Source: Tubulanus polymorphus
Lineage: Eukaryota > Nemertea > Palaeonemertea > Tubulaniformes > Tubulanidae
Length of the DNA stretch: 64,000 nucleotides
Assembly: GCF_964204645.1 (NCBI RefSeq)
Contig: NC_134026.1
Coordinates: 11,308,450 to 11,372,449, forward strand
Direction: 5' to 3'
A program made the translations under genes and the position numbers. Positions within the stretch are counted from its first letter, which is position 1, and each line of letters begins with the position of its first letter. Under the pieces are notes generated by a model. The model made no database searches and had not been told where the DNA came from. It saw nothing but the letters and a program-made list of their open reading frames with translations. Below are positions 56,561 to 64,000 of this stretch, piece by piece.

Positions 56561-56902
56561 TTATTTATCAAAAAAATTACTATCATCAAAATATTTAGTT
56601 ACCTTATTTATGATTAATTCAACATTTATTTCATTACTACTTTTATGATTATCATATATTTTTGTTAATATGTTTTTAATATCATCAATCATTCCATCTT
56701 CATTTAATTCATAATATTCTAAAGGTGATTTAATTAAATCAATTACTTTTCCTATATTATAATTTTCTTTATTAATCATTGATGCATTGTTAAATGATTT
56801 ACTTTTTATATCAGTAATTACATCATTTAGTTCAATTCTTATTTCTTTACCATGTTTAAAATCAAACCCAAAACATATACTCGGTCCAACAGTTATATTC
56901 AT
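56561..56902 (-). CDS. 113-aa Polinton protein (P1 copy of the 118-aa gene)
   Basis: MNITVGPSICFGFDFKHGKE, then a diverged helical middle and the same ITKYFDDSNFFDK-type end as in P2. Open. The middle is much less similar between P1 and P2 than the flanks, so it may be under different selection or a flexible linker. Confidence 0.65.
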   Translation of the reverse strand: MNITVGPSICFGFDFKHGKEIRIELNDVITDIKSKSFNNASMINKENYNIGKVIDLIKSPLEYYELNEDGMIDDIKNILTKIYDNHKSSNEINVELIINKVTKYFDDSNFFDK

Positions 56903-56919
56903 TTATATAGTGAAAAAAA

Positions 56920-57667
56920 TTACTCTTTACATCTTATAACTAATTCATAAATTACAGGGAAATTATTTAAATCAATTAAGTATCCATTATGATTTCTAAT
57001 TTCTAATCTAAAATTATTAAAACGAGGAATGCATGGTTTGAAATCACATTCTGTTAAATTATAATTTATTTGCGTTCCAAATTCTTTAACATTCTTCAAT
57101 GGTAAAATGTTTAGTAAACCAGAATTACAAGTTATATCTTTAGTTGCTTCGAATGTTTTTGTAGGATCGATTAAATTGCAATAAATATAAAAATGTGTGT
57201 AAGGTATTAAGTTTGGTGTAACAGCATCAATATTTGGAAGAATTCCTAATAGTTAAGCTATAGGTTTTTTTACCATAAATTTATGTTTTTCACTATTAGA
57301 CAACCTTATCTTTATTATATCAGAACTATTACTTTTTAAAAATCTAATACTAAACCCAGAACTACTACCTAATTTGTGCCAGGCTTTTCTATTAATTTCT
57401 TGTGCTAATGTATCAAAATTATATAACCCCGGTTTTAAATATATCTAGGACCATTCATTTTTACCTTAATCAAAAATTAAAAAGGCTCTATGTTCAATAG
57501 TTTTATCCGATATATTATAAAAAAGAATTACATAAACTTATATTTACTAATTTTAAATCAACACAATTCTTAAATTCTCTATCTAATTGAACTAATAAAT
57601 TATGTGATTTATAATTTGTAAGTTTTCTTGAATCAACAAATATTCTGTATTCTTTTAATTCCGCCAT
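56920..57667 (-). pseudogene. P1 penton-like protein, broken
   Basis: Same blocks as 39307-40062 in several frames (NYKSHNLLVQLDREFKNC, VNISL, PGLYNF, FMVKKP, RNHNGYLIDLNNFPVIYEL). At least one stop (after KKPIA, near 57255) and indels near 57450 and 57525. Confidence 0.75.
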
Positions 57668-57682
57668 TTATTTTTACATATT

Positions 57683-58036
57683 TTATTCGAAATCTATTTC
57701 ATGATGCCCTTTTTCATTCTTACCTTTGTATACGAAATAGAAATCACCAGAACATAATTCTTCTAGATCTTCACTTGATAATCTATGAAATCTATCCTGT
57801 AAATATGTTCTGAATTTATATGTATTTCCTTTTAATCCTTCATATTCTAAGTGTATAACTAATTTATCTCCATAGTTATTAGTAACTGTATCAATATTTG
57901 TAATTAAATATTTCTTATGAATTGTTAATTCTGTTAACTTTTTGAATTTATAATCTACAGATTTTACATTTTTTATATCTTTAATTCTATCTAGAAATAA
58001 TTTGTTGTTCTCACTGTGTGTTTGTTTACTCTCCAT
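57683..58036 (-). CDS. 117-aa Polinton protein (P1 copy)
   Basis: Open and close to the P2 copy (38939-39292): NNKLFLDRIKDIKNVKSVDY, YGDKLVIHLEYEGLKGNTYK, RFHRLSSEDLEELCSGDFYF. Being open in both elements while neighbours decayed may be chance or its small size. Confidence 0.7.
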   Translation of the reverse strand: MESKQTHSENNKLFLDRIKDIKNVKSVDYKFKKLTELTIHKKYLITNIDTVTNNYGDKLVIHLEYEGLKGNTYKFRTYLQDRFHRLSSEDLEELCSGDFYFVYKGKNEKGHHEIDFE

Positions 58037-58064
58037 TTTAATAACATATTTTATTAAAATTTAA

Positions 58065-59511
58065 TTAACACGTTAGAATTCTTTTCATTATCTCGTTCTC
58101 TTTTGTTTCTTCTCTTTTAAATTTTAAGTACTCATCTAAATTACAACCATAAGCAACTGTATGAATTCCATCATCTAAAATATATCTTTTATCATCAAAT
58201 GGATTCAAACTAACCTTTTCAATTTCTTCAATAAACATTTCATGATCTTCAGATCTTAAACATCTCATCTTATGTTTTCTAACTTCTTCATTGAATATAC
58301 AATTGATGTAATCTTTGAAATGAATATTCTTTTCTACTACACTTTTGGTTATTCCTTTTAACTTTTTAGCTTCATGTTCTTCAGTTTTATATGAATACAT
58401 TTTAGATCTAATACCAATGAATTCAATCATTTCTTCACCGCCTAATTCATCTTTGAATTTACCAGGAACTTTTTTATTATCATTGCTAAACAATTCATGA
58501 TTTTTAGGATAATTACTGAAATCAAAATGATGTTTTAATGTTTTTAAATCATCAGTTATGTTATCAGTTTTTATCTTTAATATGTAAGAATCGGTATCAA
58601 AATATAATATTTCTATATGTTTTTCTCCAAAAAGTGGTTGTAATACATTATAATAGAATTCATACATTAGTAATTTTGATAATTCTAAAACTGACGCGCC
58701 AACATAGATTGGTTTATTAAATTTCATTGATGTTCTTCTCATCTTAACTGCAGCTAAATTTTCATCAAATATTCTGTTACCAATGAACTTAGGATATGAT
58801 TGTAAATGTCTAATTCTTTTACCATTACTAACTAACTCAATATCATTTCTATTTCTAATATTTTCACAAGTCTTACCATAGAATGCATTGTTCATTAGTT
58901 TGAAGAAATCTTTCTCAAAATCAGTTTTAGCTTCAGTTCTCTGTTTGGTATTAAAATCTATATTTTTCTAACCACTTAGATTGACTAAATGAAATATAAC
59001 TATGCACTTTTTTTAGGATCATTCCTTGTTTTAGATAAAACTTTAACATTCTATAATGTACTACATAATTATATTTATCTTCTTGAGTTACCATTAACTT
59101 TTCTGTATGAATATGATTTTCAGGTTTAATTCTTTTTTGATAATTTGATAATTCTTCATGAGTTACAGTTTTATGTTCTGACAGTATGCTTTTAATTGTG
59201 TTCTGTTTCTTATCATTATCTTTATCAAAATAATCTTCACCTAAAATATCATTATTCTTATTTCTAATATGACTTTTAGATTTTAAATGTTCATTATAAT
59301 ATCTTTTATCACTGAATGATTGATTACATGTATCACATTTGTATGTTTCTTTTTCATTCTTTAATTCATCTAATTTAGTTTCTAATATATCATCTTCATA
59401 TTCTAATTTCAATTTATTCTCTAAATGTGTTTTAGTTTTATTGTGTCTTGATTTTTGGGATTTATCTATATTGATATTACATGTTGGACAGTAGTACTTA
59501 TTTGCTTCCAT
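58065..59511 (-). pseudogene. P1 PolB, internal deletion derivative
   Basis: The N-terminal fingers (YYCPTCNINI, YKCDTCNQSF) are joined after KQNTIKSI directly to SEHKTVTHEELS, which corresponds to residues near 37810 in P2. About 2.6 kb with all exonuclease motifs and polymerase motif A is gone. A stop follows at 58951. The last part from NNAFYGKTCENIRN (motif B) through YFDTDSYIL (motif C) to 58065 is open. P1 could not replicate on its own with this gene. Confidence 0.9.
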
Positions 59512-60128
59512 TTTAATACTAAATTTTTTTTTTTAAATTGATTTTAGAAGTTCAATGATTTATATTATGTATTATTTCAATCAGACTTTACTAACACTTT
59601 TAATGTTTAAAAATCTAACTCACACAAATATGAATATTGAAATAATGTTGTAAATATATACTTTTATATTGAATAATCTGTCAATTTAAATGTTATTCAT
59701 GTACATGATTATTTTAAGAGTAATAGGGGTAATGGGCTTTCAGGTTAAAGGTTGAATGGTCGAGATCATTGAAAAAGAATATTAAAAGTAATTTAAAACT
59801 ATAATATATTTTCATAACCGTGTGTATTTCAGTTGAATAATAGAATAATAATTATTATTATAATATATTTGATTATATGAATTTGTGTACTGTAAATAAA
59901 TCAATTGGTCGTGGAGCGGAGCGGTAGCGAAGTGGAGCGACCAATTGATTTAATACAATATACATCTAAAATTCAAATTATTGATATCTTAGAATAAATA
60001 TTTAGTTATAATATAAAATGCACACGGTTATGAAAATATATTAAAGTTTTAAATTACTTTTAATGTTTTGTTTTTTAATGAGCTCGATCGTTCGACCTTT
60101 GGCCTGAAAGCCCATTACCCCTATTACT
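59512..60128. repeat. P1 right terminal inverted repeat with terminal palindrome
   Basis: Inverse of 44019-44634: leader 59512-59718, then palindrome 59719-60128 starting AGTAATAGGGG and ending CCCCTATTACT. The centre has the GC-rich hairpin GGAGCGGAGCGGTAGCGAAG. Its outer edge is the element border (AGCATA follows). Confidence 0.9.
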
Positions 60129-60675
60129 AGCATATAACATAGAATTACAAAAAGAAGAAATTAAATTATTATTAAAATCATATGATTATAATATTAATAG
60201 ATTAAAAGTTATTTTTAAAGATTTGTTGATAAAACCAAATTCTGAAATATAATTGAAAGATAGAATAAAATTATTATTTAAATTAGAAGGAATAACAATT
60301 CTTTCAATTCTAACAGCTGTAATTATGTTATTTACAACAATAGGTTTAGCTATATCAAATTCATTAAAATCTACTCCTACTCCCAATAAACCGGATAAAC
60401 CCCCGAATGATAATAATTCTATACAAGATAAAGTTAAGGATGGTTTAAAGAAATTAGCAAAATATTTATGGGAACTATCTAAAAAATCTGCTGCAGCATT
60501 GCCCGGAGTTATTGCATCAATTGTTGGTTTTATATTGAAATCTGCAGGAAACATTATTAACTTTGCGGCTGAACATATTATTTTATTTTTTAATTACAGT
60601 TGTAAGTGCTATTATTTTTGGGTTAGTGAATATGATATCAAAAGATATCAAGTAAACATGATAAAAAATAAATAA
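60129..60675 (+). pseudogene. P2 coiled-coil membrane protein, 3' part
   Basis: ELQKEEIKLLLKSYDYNINR, a TAA at about 60249, ITILSILTAVIMLFTTIGLA, NKPDKPPND, then LPGVIASIVGFILKSAGNII and AEHIILFF. An extra T near 60596 shifts the last 25 codons. It completes the gene started at 43106. Confidence 0.9.
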
Positions 60676-60695
60676 TTAAATTTTTTGTTAAATAA

Positions 60696-61870
60696 ATGAG
60701 TGGGAGTTATATCAATCCTTCTAAGAATCATAGAATATCTAATGCTATTATCTATTATCTATTATGCTATTATCTATGCTATCATATAATAACTCATAAC
60801 CCTTCTAATATTAATCCTGATGAAACTTTATATGTTTGAATTCCTCGATTAACACAAAATACTTTTTATGTTCCAAATAGTATTTATTTATCAGCCGATA
60901 TAAAAGTAACCGGTAATAATAATAATTATGTTGTCGATAATGTTGGAAGATATTTGATTAAAAAATTAACTATAAAGATTGGTCCAGAAACAGTTTTCTC
61001 ATTAGAAGATTATAATTTATTTGTGCATTATAAAGATTTATGGTTAACTAAAGAAAATAGAAATAATATGATATTTCAAGGAATCCAATCAGAAAACCAA
61101 AATAAATTAAGATCAGAAGCTAATAGCGCAATATTAACTAATGCTTTAGATAAATTGATAAAAAGTATATATGGAAGCAAATATAAAATTCCATTAGACT
61201 TTGAATTGATAAATAATAATGCACCTTTATATAAATACGCAATTCAAGATGTTATATTCGAAATAACATTTGCTCCTGTTAATGAAATTGTAATACCTAG
61301 CGTTAATAAAGATATGGGTTATAAATTATCGAATATATGTTTAGAATATGATACAGTAACTGATGAAAATATTTCAAGTATAATTCAAACTCAATACAAT
61401 CAAGGATTTTCATTATTATATGATTATATTGATAAATTCAAAACTGTAACTATTAATGCAAATGATGAAATAATTAATGAGAATATTAACTTCCCAAGAA
61501 GATCTATTAAAGGTATATTAATATTTTTTACCATTGCAACATATACTAATGGTGCAATAAATGTTGATAATTATTATAATCCTGAAATAACAAAAGTAGA
61601 AATAACTATCGAAGGAATAGCAAATAAAATATTTTGTCAAGGAATGAGAATGATAGATCAATGGCCAGAAATTAGAAAACATTTTATGAATGAAAAAGTG
61701 AAATCATCTGAAAATTGTAATATTAATCAAATTGATTATTATACAGGTAATAAATATGCATTATGGTTAGATTTTAGAACAACAGAGGATAATTCATTAC
61801 ATGGTTCTGGAAAAAACTACAGAACACTAAAGATGGAATACAATTATTCATGACAAAGAATAAAGGAATC
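60696..61870 (+). pseudogene. P2 major capsid protein, broken N-terminus
   Basis: Starts behind T6 GTTAAATAAATG with SGSYINPSKNHRISNAI. A CTATTATCTATTATG slippage expansion (60743-60783) and a TGA at about 60836 follow. From 60954 a 299-codon frame is open (IKKLTIKIGPETVFSLEDYN, LEYDTVTDENISSIIQTQYN, RMIDQWPEIRKHFMNEKV, WLDFRTTEDNSLHG), ending in a late frameshift. Better preserved in its C-terminal jelly roll than the P1 copy. Confidence 0.8.
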
Positions 61871-61986
61871 AAAAATCTTAAAATGCACATTTATATTATA
61901 TCTGACGCGCAATTAAATATTGTAAATTCTCAATTAAATAGTGTTATGTATTAGAATTTGAACTTTAATAAAAATTTATATAATAA

Positions 61987-62838
61987 ATGGAAGGAGGTAA
62001 AGTATATAACCATATTCCATACATCGATACACATGAAAATAATAATGGCTTATATTATGTAATACCTTGTAATATAGCTTTGATATTTGATCCTATTTTC
62101 AAAATTTATAAAACTAAACTAATAGAAATCGATAATAATAAAAGTGGTGTTGTTGATAATTTAAGTAATGTAATTGATAATAATGTAATACCTTCTACAT
62201 CTAATAATGTAATACCTTCTACATCTAATAATGTAATACCTTCTACATCTAATAATGTAATACCTTCTACATCTAATAATGAAATAATATTAAATATTAG
62301 TGAAAATAGGAATTATTGTGATTATTGTAAAAGTGAATTTTCAAACGCTCCATCAAATTGGAATAATCATATGAATACAAATTCACATATTATTAACGTA
62401 ATAGATCGTGTTGGTATAAGAGAATTTATAGAACGCCCATTTAATTATGTTACAAAGTTTGTTTCAAATAAAAAAGTAGATTTATATAAAGATTTATTAG
62501 GTGAATTTTTATCTAAGGAACCTAGTAATGATGAATTAGATTTACCTGCTGCTAAAAAAATATTAGAATCAAGCATTGTAAATACAATATTAAGGTCAAA
62601 CACTAAGAAAGATGACAATGAAAATATAGTTACAGGAAAGCGCATTGATAATAAAGATTCTATGAAACTGAAATCAGAAAATAAAGATATAGTTGAGATG
62701 ACTAATAAGTATATCAATAAACCAATTATTGATGAAGATATGGTAGAGAATTTGAACAAATTGTTAGGGTTTGATGATGAATTGGAGAGTGATGATGAAA
62801 GTGATTTAGAAAGTAATTATCTAACACTCAAAAAGTAA
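61987..62838 (+). CDS. P2 zinc-finger protein with NNVIPSTS repeats, 283 aa
   Basis: Open frame behind TTTAATAAAAATTTATATAA. MEGGKVYNHIPYIDTHENNN, YVIPCNIALIFDPIFKIYKT, four NNVIPSTS repeats (24-bp units, about 62178-62281), one C2H2-like finger (NYCDYCKSEFSNAPSNWNNH), then an acidic C-terminus. It replaces the multi-finger gene of P1 in the same slot. Regulator or host-interaction role possible, not shown. Confidence 0.6.
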   Translation: MEGGKVYNHIPYIDTHENNNGLYYVIPCNIALIFDPIFKIYKTKLIEIDNNKSGVVDNLSNVIDNNVIPSTSNNVIPSTSNNVIPSTSNNVIPSTSNNEIILNISENRNYCDYCKSEFSNAPSNWNNHMNTNSHIINVIDRVGIREFIERPFNYVTKFVSNKKVDLYKDLLGEFLSKEPSNDELDLPAAKKILESSIVNTILRSNTKKDDNENIVTGKRIDNKDSMKLKSENKDIVEMTNKYINKPIIDEDMVENLNKLLGFDDELESDDESDLESNYLTLKK

Positions 62839-63158
62839 TAAAGGTTGAAAATTGTATAAAATAATAGTAAATAAAAACCGGGGTTTTAAGTATTTATGTA
62901 TCTAATACGTATTTAATACGTATTATTTGAAAATACCTTAAATTATATTTTTTTTAAATTTATATTGAAACCTCAGTAATATTAAATAACCTTTATTATT
63001 TTCAAACTTATTCATATATTAGTTGAAAAAATAAAAATAAATTGGTTGCAAATTGTATGAATAATATTTATTTTAAAAAGGGAGTTTTAAGTATTAATGT
63101 ATTTAATACGTATCTAATACGTATTTAATACGTATTAGATACATAGATATATAAAGAG
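62839..63158. repeat. P2 convergent intergenic region with TACGTATTAAATACGTA repeats
   Basis: TCTAATACGTATTTAATACG and its inverse occur near 62899-62925 and 63099-63145, making self-complementary stretches. It lies between the convergent zinc-finger and ATPase genes, as in P1 but with different sequence. Candidate bidirectional terminator. Confidence 0.6.
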
Positions 63159-63770
63159 TTATTTTATAAATTTATATTCATATGGAAATTGAAACCTCAG
63201 TAATAATTTTGAACCTTTATTATTCTTTAATTTATTCATATATTCATCATATAATTCAGTAGGTATAATATCATTTTCTTCCAATGATTGTTGCATAGAT
63301 TTTTTAGATTTGTTATAAAATAAAACTAGAAATCTTATATTATCCCTAAAGTTTTTAACAATTGAATTATATTTTTGATTTAAAACCCATGTTGTTATCC
63401 CAAAATGTCTCCCAGAGAAAGCTAAATAACAAAACTCACTTTCTCTAACTTTTGAATCAAGTAAATTTGCACAATCATCTATAATGAATAATGTATTTGA
63501 TCCTTTATAAGTATCAATTGCTATTTCTATACAATTATCTAAATTTTCTTTTACTGTTTTAGGATCTAATATAATAAACTTTTTTATCTTAACTATATCT
63601 CTATTATATGTTTTATTCATTTCAAAAGTAGGACAAAATAATATTATATTATCAAAATGATTCTTATAAATAGTTTCTAACAAGTCTAATATGAAATGTG
63701 TTTTACCACAGTTTGTTGCCCCAGTTATTAATATATTATGCGGTTCAAATATAAATAAATCTTTATTCAT
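63159..63770 (-). CDS. P2 packaging ATPase (A32/FtsK-HerA), 203 aa, intact
   Basis: MNKDLFIFEPHNILITGATN, Walker A GATNCGKT (about residues 17-24), Walker B TLFIIDDCANL, SGRHFGITTWVLNQKYNSIV and the arginine-containing FRDNIRFLVLFYNK. Length matches Polinton ATPases. It is the only one of three copies without a stop. ATG lies inside the integrase terminus (8-nt overlap). Pumps DNA into the capsid in the family. Confidence 0.9.
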   Translation of the reverse strand: MNKDLFIFEPHNILITGATNCGKTHFILDLLETIYKNHFDNIILFCPTFEMNKTYNRDIVKIKKFIILDPKTVKENLDNCIEIAIDTYKGSNTLFIIDDCANLLDSKVRESEFCYLAFSGRHFGITTWVLNQKYNSIVKNFRDNIRFLVLFYNKSKKSMQQSLEENDIIPTELYDEYMNKLKNNKGSKLLLRFQFPYEYKFIK

Positions 63771-64000
63771 TTATTCTTTTAATTTTACTAGATAAAATCC
63801 ATTCATTAAATTTATCATCATATCCTTTATATTTCACCAAAGAATACTTTTTTCCTTTAAGAGTTTTTGTTTTCAATACTTTTTCTATTTTGTATTCTAT
63901 TTCATCTGGATTTGGTACGAGTGATAATTCTTGTTCATAGAAATAACCTAATATTTCTTCATCTTTTAGATCTTCTAGTTTATAAACAAATGGTTTAGTT
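63763..64000 (-). CDS. P2 integrase, C-terminal part (runs off window)
   Basis: Open to the window end: FVYKLEDLKDEEILGYFYEQ, LSLVPNPDEIEYKIEKVLKT and chromodomain GKKYSLVKYKGYDDKFNEWI. The codon that is TAA in P1 is Glu here. Catalytic core not visible. Confidence 0.9.
   Translation of the reverse strand, partial: TKPFVYKLEDLKDEEILGYFYEQELSLVPNPDEIEYKIEKVLKTKTLKGKKYSLVKYKGYDDKFNEWILSSKIKRINE

Larger units (their letters stand above)
44019..60128 (-). mobile_element. Polinton P1: complete 16.1-kb element inserted in P2
   Basis: The ends AATAATAGGGG (44019) and AGTAATAGGGG (inverted at 60128) head inverted repeats of about 610 bp. The flanks GCATA (44014-44018) and AGCATA (60129-60134) look like a 6-bp duplication with one change, and P2's split gene reads on across it. 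Contents, PolB end on the right: minus strand PolB, 117-aa, penton, 113-aa, 73-aa, coiled-coil, 2-helix, 439-aa, 489-aa, major capsid, zinc finger; plus strand HNH, 242-aa, 200-aa, basic, integrase, ATPase. The two gene sets converge at about 49.9-50.2 kb. Size, ends and gene set fit a Polinton. Confidence 0.92.
60129..64000 (+). mobile_element. Polinton P2, right part (continues beyond window)
   Basis: Continues the gene broken at 44018 with the same codons (ELQKEEIKLLLKSYDYNIN), then capsid, zinc finger, and on the minus strand ATPase and integrase. The right terminal repeat of P2 and the remainder of P3 should lie beyond 64000. Confidence 0.9.

Noticed and set aside
60186-60554. 122-aa minus-strand frame
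   Set aside because: Antisense shadow of the P2 coiled-coil gene; a similar shadow occurs at 52614-53075 in P1.
26121-64000. Free-living virus or bacterial contamination
   Set aside because: Elements are nested with target duplications, decayed, and carry the same dispersed repeat family as the flanking host DNA (30168 against 14313).

Overview
The window is eukaryotic and most likely from an aquatic invertebrate animal. Protein genes are split by short GT-AG introns, CpG-rich promoter-like stretches occur, and almost all recognisable coding capacity belongs to animal transposable elements. I cannot name the species. Positions 1-26 kb have mixed composition; about 26-64 kb is very AT-rich because it is almost wholly Polinton/Maverick (adintovirus-like) DNA.

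0.2-26 kb. (i) A Penelope-like element (PLE) fragment in head-to-head halves (250-946), then a fold-back element (947-2033). (ii) A complete CACTA/EnSpm DNA transposon at 2415-11187, bounded by CACTGTTA termini. It encodes two uninterrupted minus-strand genes: an 892-aa zinc-finger transposase and a four-exon, 511-aa SAM-domain (SAMD3-like) partner. The intron layout suggests both are spliced from one promoter at the right end. (iii) A 5'-truncated PLE with reverse transcriptase and GIY-YIG parts (12055-14160). (iv) A seven-exon CaRF/MULE-type transposase gene with intact reading frame and a promoter carrying ETS- and CRE-like sites (16563-19240). (v) A 5'-truncated LINE (20434-22738) inside CpG-rich sequence. 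(vi) A probable host gene at about 23.0-25.0 kb with two inverted CCAAT boxes, tandem exon-like cassettes and a two-exon 57-aa reading frame. Several dispersed repeats recur through this half.

26-64 kb. Three Polintons are nested in one another. P3 (about 26120-34255, minus orientation, decayed) is cut within its PolB gene by P2. P2 (34256 to beyond the window end, plus orientation) is cut within its coiled-coil membrane-protein gene by P1. P1 (44019-60128, 16.1 kb, reverse orientation) is seen whole. It has about 610-bp terminal inverted repeats and a likely 5-6 bp target duplication (GCATA). P2 resumes at 60129 with the rest of the broken gene, then capsid protein, zinc-finger protein, packaging ATPase and integrase.

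P1 and P2 share one plan. From the PolB-side terminal repeat, one strand carries protein-primed PolB, a 117-aa protein, a penton-like minor capsid protein, five structural or membrane proteins, the major capsid protein and a variable zinc-finger protein. The packaging ATPase and integrase converge from the other end, with P1 also showing two conserved accessory genes, an HNH endonuclease and a 242-aa unknown gene. Many genes start at a TATAAATG or AAATAAATG box just after the previous stop codon, often behind a T-run, like late promoters of large DNA viruses. Every copy carries stops, frameshifts or deletions, so these look like fossils, though several genes remain open. No maturation protease was recognised.
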